The notes under the pieces: generated by a model
What the model saw: only the letters and a program-made list of their open reading frames with translations
What the model was told of the DNA's origin: nothing
Databases searched by the model: none
Assembly (NCBI GenBank): GCA_032209605.1
Contig: JASFXZ010000001.1
Coordinates: 39,684,619 to 39,748,618 of the forward strand
Length of the DNA: 64,000 nucleotides
Direction of reading: 5' to 3'
From: Mactromeris polynyma
Taxonomy: Eukaryota > Mollusca > Bivalvia > Venerida > Mactridae
Translations under genes and position numbers: made by a program
Part shown: piece after piece, positions 23,101 through 33,910 of the stretch
Layout of the letters: every line of letters begins with the position of its first letter
How positions within the stretch are numbered: position 1 is the first letter of the stretch

Positions 23101-26100
23101 CTGTTTGATTTCCCCAGTAGATTATCAGGACATTTTCCTTTAAACACACAGAAAAACACGAGCAACTCAATCTACACATGTTGACATACAATGGACCAGG
23201 TATGGTATTATTACGTTTTTGGTTAATACAGTACTATTATACAGTAACAAAACGGGTTAGATACTAAGATTATTAGAGAGTATACAATCTTTGTATCGTC
23301 AATAACAATCAGAGAGCACGTTGCTCACGTCGCTAGGTTAACCAGTAAGGAATCAGGCTTTCAATACATTAAAAACTATAATGATCCGTAAACATTTCAG
23401 CATTTACTTCCTGACAAAGGTTATACGTTAAGAGTTGTTTAACAACGTTATAAGAATTGACATAATTATGCGGGTAGAATTTCTGCTTGGTGTGTTTTCG
23501 TTATTTTGTCAGCTATAAAACGATCCCAGGGCGTCATTAGCTGCTGTGTATTTTTTCGATCTTATAATCAACATCATAACAACAAATTAAAACACCAACA
23601 TATCAGCATTGGTTCTATGTATAGTGACATGGTATAGTTTCTCAATGCCATAATCTTTAAATAAAACATGCAATACTAAACAGATATAGCCCAACAGTTT
23701 ATGAAAATCAATTATTGAAACAATTTATCATAATTCATTAAGCCGGCTGTCCATTATTCATTGATTCGAGATTTAAATGTGTTTATTTTGTCTTACAAAT
23801 ATACAGATTGACTTAAAATCAGCATTATATACTGCTTAACGACATTATGTATGTGGTTAACGTATATGTACCACGCTTAGAACAATGTGCCTCAATATGA
23901 TGTCCAGCTGGCGTTTTGTTGGTGCTGAATTTAGCTCTCTTGTGGACATGGATTAAGTATTGGGATCTGCCGGGTCCATCAAACCGTCAACATTTATTCC
24001 AATGCCTTACCCGGTGCTACGTAACGGAATTCTTTAATATTATTATAGATATTATCGAATGATAGGGATTAAGTGCACACGTACCTCGGCAAAGGGCAGT
24101 TTCCCTAAGGTCAAACTGGTTTTCTTCAAAAGTTCTTTCATTTGGAACAATCAGATGGATTTCGATCAAATTTTACTTGAATCATACAGTTAAATACATA
24201 ACTGGTAGCTCTATCCGGCCTCCCCATACAGCTAAATAAATAATAGGTAGCTCTATCCGGCTTCCCCATACAGCTAAATACATAATTGGTAGCTCTATCC
24301 GGCTTCCCCATACAGCTAAATATATATTTGGTGGCTCTATCCGGCATCCCCATACAACTTAATACATAATTGGTAGCTCTATCCGGCTTCCCCATACAAC
24401 TAAATACATAATTGGTAGATTTATCCGGTTTCCCTATACAAGTAAATACATAATTGGTAGCTCTATCCGGCTTCCCCATACAACTAAATACAGATTTGGT
24501 ACATCTAGCCCCCTCCATGTACAGCTAAATACATATTTGGTAGATCTAATCGGCTTCCATATACAGCTACATATATAGTTGGTAGATCTAATCGACTTCC
24601 ATATACAGCTACATATATATTGTTTTTAGTCTCAAACGTAATCGGAACAAAATTTGAGCAACAAAGCCATCTTGGTCTCTCGCTTTTCATTTTACGACTT
24701 ACATTCATAAGTACGCCACATACACCAGAACATATGCGTGCGTCTGGAAGCCTTGTATGTGAAAACTGCACTGGAATGTAAATTATGCACATATTCCGAA
24801 TATTACAGGCTATACTGAATAGACTCATTAGCTCCAAATAAATGATAATTCATTTTACGGCCACAACAATTGACATAATAAATTTTCCATTAGAAAACAA
24901 TCCTATATTGTATGTATCAGTCGTAGCATATGATAAACTACACTCGGACCTCGTTCATTAGAATTCATCGGGATCGACGTGCATAGGAAGATACATTAGG
25001 ACACATTATTTGTTTCGGATGATACCGAGTATTCGGAGTGAAGGTTGTCGAATAAACGAGGTCCGACTGTAATTAACTATCTGTGTGTATCATGAGTCAA
25101 CCAGAATGTTAAGAACTAGTCATCACTACGTGAAAAACCAGTCTACTTCAAAATGTGATCATATTCATCTCCGAACCATTATCCGAGATATGAGCTTCCT
25201 AACAGTCGCACATATTCATGACTGCCAAGAACACTTCAATGTCTTAAAAGGAAAACAATTAGCATGTACTTGTGTATTTTACTTCACTTGACATTGAGAA
25301 AACACAGTCTGTTATTGAGATTGAGTACTCATTATGAGGACCTAACAACGTGTTGTGAAAAAAGCTAGTTGTCGAAAAAAAAAAAATTTCATTAGTTACT
25401 TGCGAACACAGGTGCATAAAAGCATGTCTCAATCATACGAGAAACGTTACGTGCCATTTATATGTGCTATTTAAGGCGTCATTGTGTTTGACTGTAACAC
25501 AAAACTACGGTTGTTGTATCAATAGCTCATCAAATATGCAAATAACTGAGTTAGAAGCGCTCCCGGTACAAATCACCTATTCTTGACATTTCAACAATAT
25601 TCCTACACAACAATAAACAAACCAAAATACTCGGGTTAGCTAATTACAAGGATGGTATCTGCACTGAATGTTTTATGCAAATGTTATGCACACGCAGGAG
25701 ATAAAGTCAGACACAAAAATCAGGTTAGAAAATTGCAATCTTTGCATCAACCGCTTTATGTTCATACAGCTTGCACTTTTACTCCTATTCATTTCCAAAA
25801 TGAGGGTTTCGTTTTCATAGGACTTTTGAAGTGTTGTTTGTGTTCTTAAGACAGTTATCACCTCTTTCATCACTTTAGTATGTATGGGACAGGACAGAAA
25901 AATGATAGCAAGCTAAATAAGCAAGAGTGAGCTGATACAATATGTCTGTCATTTCCTGCACTGTTGGTGTAATCAGTTAAAGTGGACAACCGTGCATTCG
26001 CTACTTCATATCCGAGCTCACATTTAATTTCTGGTTGCGTATTCTCGTACATGTATTTACTTCTGAACTAACGACTAACAGCTGTGAATTCGAGAGCGCA

Positions 26101-27544
26101 CTTCTGAACTACCAACTAACAGCTGTGTGTTCGCTACTTCATATCTAAACTCGCATTTAATTTCTGGCTGTGTATTCTCGTATTAACTCCTGAACTATCG
26201 ACCAACAGCTGTGAATTCGAGAACGCACTTCTGAACTACCAACTAACCGCTGTGCATTCGCTACTTTATATCCAAACTCACATTTAACGTAACTTCTGAA
26301 CTAACAGATTACGACGTATAGCCAAGTTCACGGACATCAATGTGGACCAATTAGTTTGCACGCTAAAACGTAGAATATAGCACCGTATACATGTATTAGA
26401 GCTAGTTAGTGTTCAATGATATAATAAAGCGACCAAGCTACACATGTTATGAGGGGTGAGACCTGGAATAATCCTGATTTAGTTTTACCTACGTAAATGT
26501 TTATCCGCTCTATCTAGTAATAATGGTTGGTTTGCTAATGTCGATATGTTGCCTTTAATAACAAATCAAATAAATGACACATTTCGAACTCAAATATATA
26601 TTACAAATTTAACGTTTATGACTTATCAATTACTCGGCCTAAGCACTAGACATATACATATCAGTCGATATCAAACATCAACATGAAGTGTGAGTATATG
26701 CCCATTTAAACATTTGTTTATTAATTTTATCGGTTTATTCATTTATTATCAGAACGGTATGTACATAACCGCCCACTATCACTAATGCTTCATTCAATAC
26801 TAGTATTCAGCGCTGAAGATAGTCTAAATAAAGTACCAGTGTCCACCATGTAACAGATATATAAGTACAGCTATCTACTCTATTCTGACATACACATATT
26901 TTGTCGTTGTCAAACACTCCCGACCCGTATCGTTCTATCGCTTATTCAGTGTATATTCTATTTCATGTTTGACTAATACAATATAGCCATGTACGAAAGT
27001 TCCCCAGCGATAATGTTTCTTTATAAACATGACTATACATAGATTTTTGATAGATGAAACAAAACTTGCATGGTTTCTTTAAAACAAATATGTATAAATA
27101 TAAAATATTCTGTTTCTTTTCAGTAGACATAGTGCAGTACTGGTCTATGCCACATGAGATTGTCAAGAGTTCTCTCCCTTTACAATATAACCCTTTTCAC
27201 CGTGTTTACTTGCAAATGAAATGCATGTAAAGTATTATTTTGTTATTGTACACTGAATTGACGCACTCTACGGTGTTCGAGGCATGGTTTCCGTGGAGCA
27301 TAATAATAACAGAGTAGACAAGTCCTTACCTTGATAGCCATATGATTGCAGATATCGGATTTCCAATTAACCCAATAATATACCAAATAGGGGAGATAAT
27401 CCGATCAATTAAAACAACTTGAGGGGCCACTAACAGCAATATGTCAATCTTGCTCATGTGTGCAAACTGGTTCGTAAAGTTTGAACTGTTCTGTGCTACG
27501 GTTCCGTTATCCATAAACACGACGGGGTCCGTCAAGTTAGCCAT
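19357..27544 (-). CDS. Class A (rhodopsin-type) GPCR, neuropeptide-receptor-like; join of 27544-27330, 21020-20843, 20118-19357
   Basis: A seven-helix plasma-membrane receptor expected to signal through heterotrimeric G proteins. The three exons join in frame to 384 codons. The extracellular N-terminus (1-48) has four N-glycosylation sequons (N3, N13, N19, N22). TM1 is about 49-71 with GN at 61-62; TM2 84-103; TM3 117-141 starting with Cys118 and ending in E142-R143-Y144; TM4 162-184; loop Cys193, which should pair with Cys118; TM5 206-229 with Pro216; TM6 251-276; TM7 303-325; helix 8 from about 333; then a Ser/Thr-rich tail. ERYIAVCHP resembles FMRFamide- and other peptide-receptor families; the ligand is unknown. 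Several usual switch residues differ: Glu91 for Asp2.50, TLLP (265-268) for CWxP, YFIIY (321-325) for NPxxY. Introns of 6,309 and 724 bp hold several transposon remnants. Confidence 0.9.
20395..20700 (+). repeat. Two decayed tRNA-like SINE heads in GPCR intron 2
   Basis: On the plus strand two B-box-like sequences occur, GTGGGTTCGAATATGG near 20395 and CATGGGTTCGAACCGAGG near 20611. The second is preceded by an anticodon-arm-like CTGACTTCTGAACCGAAGG. They are antisense to the receptor and lie within its second intron. Limits are uncertain. Confidence 0.4.
20843..21020 (-). CDS. GPCR coding exon 2 (ICL1, TM2, ECL1, start of TM3)
   Basis: Acceptor TATTACAG precedes 21020 and donor GTAACA follows 20843. 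The 178 bases complete the split Arg codon, then encode KICKTNSSAVYFGS, TM2 and the TM3 Cys in NACEVF. The exon ends in phase 0. Confidence 0.9.
21492..21576 (+). repeat. 85-bp dispersed repeat, copy 2
   Basis: Inverted copy of 11937-12021 (84 of 85 bases match). It starts TGTCGCCGCGG and ends about five bases before the gypsy RT fragment, so it could be the 5' LTR start of that element joined to RT by an internal deletion. Confidence 0.9.
21582..21800 (+). pseudogene. Ty3/gypsy reverse transcriptase fragment
   Basis: The frame reads FGLCNAPATFQRLMERC, then the catalytic YLDDIIIFS box, then HIERLDKVFERLSS, all diagnostic of gypsy RT. After about 21755 similarity decays, with a remnant of the usual YLGH segment missing two residues, and the frame stops by 21823. 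The start is abrupt at FGL. It lies in intron 1 of the receptor, in the opposite orientation. Confidence 0.9.
21824..24183. other. GPCR intron 1, no further gene supported
   Basis: AT-rich intron sequence. Two minus-strand frames (22611-22901 and 22965-23165) share one reading frame but are separated by two stops and match nothing I recognise. Confidence 0.35.
24184..24619. repeat. 42-bp minisatellite, about 10 copies
   Basis: Units of the type CAGCTAAATACATAATTGGT followed by AGCTCTATCCGGCTTCCCC recur every 42 bp, with the right-hand units more diverged. Because 42 is divisible by three, the minus strand stays open and would encode a 14-residue repeat (GKPDRATNYVFSCM-like). There is no sign that it is a gene: it sits inside an intron without splice context. 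Confidence 0.92.
24941..25069. mobile_element. pogo/Tigger-like MITE
   Basis: A 129-bp non-coding element with terminal inverted repeats of about 19 bp (17 match): CACTCGGACCTCGTTCATT on the left and CAGTCGGACCTCGTTTATT read inward from the right, flanked by TA at 24939-24940 and 25070-25071. The CCTCGTTTATT type of end is typical of pogo/Tigger elements. Confidence 0.82.
25085..25984. other. GPCR intron 1, no feature seen
   Basis: AT-rich with an A12 run near 25376-25387. Nothing coding. Confidence 0.4.
25985..26315. repeat. 130-bp imperfect tandem repeat, about 2.5 copies
   Basis: TTCGCTACTTCATAT-type blocks recur at about 25998, 26131 and 26258, each followed by CTCACATTTAA and then ACTTCTGAACTA with AACAGCTGTG. 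Units are about 127-133 bp and contain internal sub-repeats. Confidence 0.8.
26316..27323. other. GPCR intron 1, no feature seen
   Basis: AT-rich sequence up to the donor site of exon 1. No coding or repeat signal. Confidence 0.4.
27330..27544 (-). CDS. GPCR coding exon 1 (N-terminus and TM1)
   Basis: Starts ATG at 27544 and ends in TCAAG followed by donor GTAAGG (27329-27324). It gives 71 codons plus two bases (phase 2). It encodes the glycosylated N-terminus and TM1 with GNPISAIIWLS. The split codon AG|G restores an Arg when joined to exon 2. Confidence 0.9.
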
Positions 27545-27551
27545 CGTTTAT
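27545..27551 (-). other. Splice acceptor just before the GPCR start codon
   Basis: On the minus strand an AT/pyrimidine-rich run ends in CGTATTTCAG directly before 27551, and the ATG follows seven bases later. This is a good 3' splice site, so the first coding exon probably continues from a 5' noncoding exon at higher coordinates, which I could not locate. Confidence 0.5.
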
Positions 27552-28630
27552 CTGAAATACGTAAAATATAAATATGTTAATTATTATATGCGTCGTACAA
27601 TCGTAATAGGCCGTCTGGTTAGTTACATCGCTTGAGCATTCGACTGCTGCCTTGTAGGTTGTAATTTCGAATCAAGGTTGATTTGTACATGACTGATCTC
27701 AATGACTATCTGACTGAAGCGATTAGTCTTAAAGGTGTCCACCGTTTCTGATGCGTTTGGGGGACCAATTGCATGCGAAAAAGAACGTAGATTAATACTG
27801 TTTGGTAACGTAGGAACTCTGGTTAATATAGATCAACTGATCGCCGTACGTTACTGAAATACTTTTGAGAAAGGGCATGATACTGTTCCAATCGCATTAA
27901 TACCAGAATTAATCCGTTCAAGTTTGATAGTGCAACGATTCTTCAGGGTCGCTATGAAGTTTGGATGGAAGTATAAGGATTTAATGCTAACTGAATTATT
28001 GGGTTAAGTTTATCATGCTAATCGGCGAGGACTTCCGATGTCGTATTTGAATAATTCGCGTTATCTTTATGTATGTCCTATCAAATAGGATTAAAGAGGG
28101 GAAAGCATTGATCCTTCGTTATATTGGTTGCTTTCATAATATACGATATACCACATGGCTTCTATAATAGGATTAAACATCAGTTATACGTGCCCTGTAT
28201 GGAGGAATGTTTCAACAATACAAAGTTCGACTCATAACTACGACACGACAACATGCAAAGATTGATCTTCGAATGGCATGTCTATCACCAAAATGAATTA
28301 TGCACATATTATGATTGTTATGTTACGCATACTTGTAAACTATATAATAACAGAAACAATTAACGCACAGCAGATTGTCATGAGTTCTTTCCCTTTATCC
28401 CATACAGAGTTATCTCCCTTTGTGCCTTCTATAGCAGCTGCTATTTTTTATAATTTTAACTTTAACCGTTGGACTACGTGGCTTTTATTTAAAATTCTTC
28501 GGACATTTGGAAGGATAGAACAAACGAGCGGATGTTAATGTTTTACCTTAATTGTTTTTCTAGATTTTGAAAATTTCGATAAGATTCTTCACAAAAGATT
28601 AGAACTACTCATTAATTTGGTGTAACTTTA

Positions 28631-28762
28631 AGGTATTGTTTGGTGACCTCTCTGTTGCTTTTCGATTTTGTTATTTGTAGGTGAAAAATGTAGACGTATT
28701 CTTCCTTCTGACCTACACATAACAAAACAGAATGCCAACCGAGAGGTCACCAAACAATACCA
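28631..28762. mobile_element. Hairpin MITE with 52-bp arms
   Basis: Two 52-bp arms (28631-28682 and 28711-28762) are inverted copies with about 8 mismatches, separated by a 28-bp loop. The ends read GGTATTGTTTGGTGACCTCT inward on both sides. TA lies on each side (28629-28630 and 28763-28764), which suggests a Tc1/mariner-type non-autonomous element. Transcribed, it would fold into a long hairpin. Confidence 0.85.
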
Positions 28763-28764
28763 TA

Positions 28765-31408
28765 TATCTGTATGGGGTCGAGTTTACACAAATGATTAAC
28801 TTTAAAAGATCACACCTGTATGATAAGGCAGGTTTACTGTTAAATCACAAATATATATTATAAAACAACTGTTCAATTTTTAAATGTAAAACACGAATCT
28901 TAAGTATACTTTTTTGAGGGTAGATTATACAGAATAAAGGCACACAATCGATTCAATGAAGAAATGGCTTTGCGTATTAGCTGGGAAGTTCATATGAAGG
29001 TAATACAAAAATAAATGCCTGTGCTGAGCAAGACCCGAAACAATAACATTCCCCATCAGTTAAGATTTTGTCTGTATATTGTTCATGCCTCCCTGTGGCT
29101 TTGGTTTGGCGGCGCACTTAGCATGCGGCTTGTTCTGCTCGATTTCTTCATTTGTATTCGTAAACACACCCTTTGTGTTATACATAAGTCTTGGTATTGA
29201 CACAGATATCGCATGATTATTCATGGACCATCTAGTTTATTAGCCAGCGGAGGTATCATATCATTACAGCCATTATCAATCCGCTGTTTTCTCATATAAG
29301 ATTGTCAAGTCGACTAAGTGGTCAGCTCACTTGCAACGTCACAATGGATAGTTAAACAATCACACGGTACATGTCCTTAAGGCTTGTAACACAAGTTGAA
29401 CTCTGATGGATGATAAAACAATTATTTCTCATGTTGCTCACGATTTTTATACTAAATCGGACATTCTACGGATTTGTCTTGATAATTATGGACATTTATT
29501 TTCCAAAAGATCTTCAGAGAAACAGACCGAGGATGATACGATGCAGAATACAAAGAAATGATTGTTTCTCATTTACGGGAAACAATAGAAAATTACTAAG
29601 GATTCATTTTAATTATATACACGTGTCGCATTGAAAACAAATTAAAGCAAATTCTTCCCGGCGTACATTTTGAACATGAGACAAAACGACAATCTATCGT
29701 AAAGTACATTTCCCGTGAATGACATTTCCCCAACATAATAAACGGAAAACAAAAAGTCAATATATATCAACACATGTTATATCACGATATGTGAATAATC
29801 GCCTCAAACTATCTACTTTATTAACTCTCAAATGACACAATTAACCATCCACTGAAAGCGACTGCCGGCGGTATATAAAATTTAAAATATTTTACAAATG
29901 ACATGTCACTTACAGCTGACACTGTTGTGGATTTAGATAAATAGATTTACCTGCTGTTGCCAGTAACAGGTAATTAAATACCTTTAATAACATCTATTTA
30001 CGAAATGAATTCCGATTTTATATTATAAAGTTTGACACCATTGTCGTAAGCTCAATCGTACAAACGGTCATGTTCGATCAGCACTTCCGAGTTCAGTATT
30101 TCCAATAATTCTCCTATTTCAGAGATTTAAAAGGCACTTACTTTGAAGAAAATGGCAACATCAATTGTTAATCACTGAATGACGTATTCTCAATAATCCG
30201 TCGTTTTTGTACCGGATTTATTTCTTGAAATTAAACAATGTAATCCATTAACTACACTTTGCAAAATAATAGTTTGGGTCAAAACGGACCTCAAATTAAT
30301 TAACAGATTTCAGAAACTTCACAGTAAAGCCGTCTCCATGTTAAAAAGGCACACACATTAATTGATTAAAAATGTATAAACTATGTACACCAAGTATCGT
30401 GTTCTTGTGGTCAATATTAGAGACTCAGATAACGTCCGCCCGACACCAGCATCATTATCATAATGACCCGTTTGAAGGCTAAGAATTTGTAGATATACGT
30501 AGATAGCGTATTGTCCAGATCACGCCGATATATTGTATGTTGTCGTGACATTTATGTGACAAGCGTAATCAAATATCGATGACATCTTTGCCAAAACGAT
30601 GATAAAACCACATTTTGAACAACATCAACAAAACATCAATTTCCGGGGCGTGTGGATATTATCTGCTATCAAATGTTATTTTTATTATTTGTATGGCTGC
30701 CGTTACCAGATTGACATTTTGATTGCATTTTTTTTCTGACAAAATTTGTTGCTTGACAATCATTAAATTGAATATTAAATTGCTCATGGTCTGCAGAATA
30801 ATAGCAAATAGTTTGTATAATTTTTATCCAATACACCGTTTTAATCTCACATGCAATGCAATGAATTCATTTATTTTTCACCGATTTTATCAGAATATGA
30901 CAACATGTTTTACAATTATTCGCCCATTTGTCTTTTGTCGTTTTGTATTTTGATAGCGACTTTCAAATACATGTAGTGAAATATTTTCAATGGGATTTCT
31001 TCAGTTGCTTAGCACTATTCATTCCGTCTGCATGAATGACAAAAGCAAATTCCTGATCCTCAATTTCTTGCTATTCAATCGCCTTTCTATTCTCTTTAAT
31101 ATTCATTTTGCAGATATTTGAATGATGCGTTCATTATCGACCGATATTGACTGTAATTAATTGCTATCTATTTACGGCCATCAAACATACAACAGCACGT
31201 GAAGCGGATACATACAGGTAAAAAATGTCAACCTGCAGTTTTGTGCTGTGGTCAATATTACTACATTATGTCAAAGTGGTATGAAACGATAACAACGATT
31301 GTTACAGGGTTTCATTGACTGTACTTCTTTCGTTTCTTTTGAATCATATAAAATCGCTCACTTAAATAAAAAAATCAACATAATATGTATCCAGTATCAT
31401 TTTCGGAA
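28765..31408. other. Upstream of GPCR, no gene seen
   Basis: AT-rich sequence. A 5' noncoding exon of the receptor could lie here but has no recognisable signature. No repeats noted. Confidence 0.35.
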
Positions 31409-32294
31409 GCTTGTGAAGCAGTACTAGCGAGTTAGCATGTGAAGCAGTACTAGCGAGTTAGCATGTGAAGCAGTACTAGCGAGTTAGCATGTGAAGCAGT
31501 ACTAGCGAGTTTGCATGTGAAGCAGTACTAGCGAGTTAGCATGTGAAGCAGTACTAGCGAGTTAGCATGTGAAGCAGTACTAGCGAGTTAGCATGTGAAG
31601 CAGTACTAGCGAGTTAGCATGTGAAGCAGTACTAGCGAGTTTGCATGTGAAGCAGTACTAGCGAGTTAGCATGTGAAGCAGTACTAGCGAGTTAGCATGT
31701 GAAGCAGTACTAGCGAGTTAGCATGTGAAGCAGTACTAGCGAGTTTGCATGTGAAGCAGTACTAGCGAGTTAGCATGTGAAGCAGTACTAGCGAGTTAGC
31801 ATGTGAAGCAGTACTAGCGAGTTAGCATGTGAAGCAGTACTAGCGAGTAAGCATGTGAAGCAGTACTAGCGAGTTAGCATGTGAAGCAGTACTAGCGAGT
31901 TAGCATGTGAAGCAGTACTAGCGAGTTAGCATGTGAAGCAGTACTAGCGAGTTAGCATGTGAAGCAGTACTAGCGAGTTAGCATGTGAAGCAGTACTAGC
32001 GAGTTAGCATGTGAAGCAGTACTAGCGAGTTAGCATGTGAAGCAGTACTAGCGAGTTAGCATGTGAAGCAGTACTAGCGAGTTAGCATGTGAAGCAGTAC
32101 TAGCGAGTTAGCATGTGAAGCAGTACTAGCGAGTTAGCATGTGAAGCAGTACTAGCGAGTTAGCATGTGAAGCAGTACTAGCGAGTTAGCATGTGAAACA
32201 GTACTAGCGAGTTAGCATGTGAAGCAGTACTAGCGAGTTAGCATGTGAAGCAGTACTAGCGAGTTAGCATGTGAAGCAGTACTAGCGAGTAAGC
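31409..32294. repeat. 26-bp satellite array, about 34 copies
   Basis: The unit is GTGAAGCAGTACTAGCGAG followed by TTAGCAT, with near-perfect identity over 886 bp. Variants: TTTGCAT in three copies (near 31511, 31641 and 31745, at multiples of 26), TAAGCA near 31849 and in the last copy, and one GTGAAACAG near 32195. High identity points to recent expansion. Confidence 0.97.
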
Positions 32295-33910
32295 ACTTTT
32301 GACCAGTAAATATTGGTACCCAATCAATCGGCTCCTGGAGGATTCCTAGATGCACATAATTTACGACTCTTTAATGCATTAAACAATGTCAATAAACCAA
32401 CTTGTCGTACAGCATTATCGTTTATTCTCTTTGACATAGTCTGGTTATATCTGGAATTCATCCATTTCAACTTAATGACTTTCATTATCTGCACAACATT
32501 TGAACGATGGCTATCAGTGAATTATGTATCTTTCAAATGTAAGAATCCATTTACAAGAATAACATTCAATTTACTAATGGCGACTGAATGTGTTGGGTCC
32601 AAGCAAATTGAGTAATCGTATTGATATTATGCAAATATTGGCAATGATTATTAATGACTTCTCCAGACATCATTAACCAAAGTAAACTGTATGGTTTCTA
32701 TTATTAAACAAATTATCTCCTTCCATCATGTCATCAATAACTGCAATAATATACCGGACATTTAAATGAATAAATTTACCGCACCGATATCATAAATGGC
32801 AGGTCTAATTCCTTTTTTGGGTGATACTGACAGCGTTATATAACATTTCTCATGTTTCATTTTAAAGAAAATAATAACTTGTTGATATATATTCAAGCTT
32901 TAATGAGTAAGTATCAATATTATTATATGATTCGTTAATGAATAAAGAAGCGTCGAAGTAATTACATAGAGATAATGTATTTCATTAATCCAAGAAAACA
33001 ATTTGGGTAGAAAATTAATGACATCGCATATTGATAAGATCTTTGATAAAAGATATGTAAATATTATTCCTTATTCGACTATCATTTTCATTATGTTTGA
33101 TCACGTTACAAATGTGGCTCTTTTTTATTGATATTCCTATTTTAAAAATATACGAGAGATAAAACTATATTTAGAATAGTCTGGAAAATACGATATTTAT
33201 CACAAACTTCAGATGGGAGATGCAATAGGATCAAATTTATATCTCTCAGACGCTCGGATTTATCAAGCGTCCAATAATTCAAACAGTTTGATGCAAATTC
33301 GTGCCAAAACTGTTTTCAAGTAAACTCTTCGTGAAAATTATAAAACGATGTTTTCATTGGACTTGTGAGTTCATTTATATAATTTACTTTAACATTTATT
33401 AGTTTTAAGAACTATTATTTAATTAAACAGCATTTAGCAAACATTAATGTTCAAATTTTAAATCGCTAAATTATGTGAGATGTGTCCGGATTAGAAGTAA
33501 ATCTGTTTGGAGAAAAAATATGTGTAGATAAACGCTATATTTTAGAACCATACAAAATGATAAAAATAATTATGCATACTGTCTGCATTACGAATATTGA
33601 AATAATAAGTATGCACATACCTTTTTATCCGAAACCTATGGGGAACTGGTTATTAAATAGTTACTCATAAATAATTAGCATGATTAGTGTGAATGTAACT
33701 TGTAACAGAGAAGGCATTGCGAAATGACATTCGTCGTCCGCTTATATAACGTTATCAACGCATTAATAATTCAAGATATCTCTTATATCAAGTTATATAG
33801 TAATTACTCTCATAGAAAGTCAAACTTTATTTATATTAATCTTCCAATACCCTTTGGTCATACGGACACGGTGTCTGCCTCAAACAAATTAGTGATACCA
33901 CATTGTGATA
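32295..33910. other. Intergenic, no gene seen
   Basis: Very AT-rich with many TTAAT-type motifs and short frames lacking motifs. Confidence 0.4.

Noticed and set aside
22611..23165. Two minus-strand open frames in one reading frame (96 and 66 codons) inside GPCR intron 1, possible nested gene
   Set aside because: Two in-frame stops separate them, there is no family motif, and by rough estimate such a run is expected about once by chance in a window of this size and base composition.
24138..24837. Secreted or repeat-containing protein encoded by the 42-bp array
   Set aside because: The open frame follows from the repeat length; no start, signal peptide or exon structure supports it.
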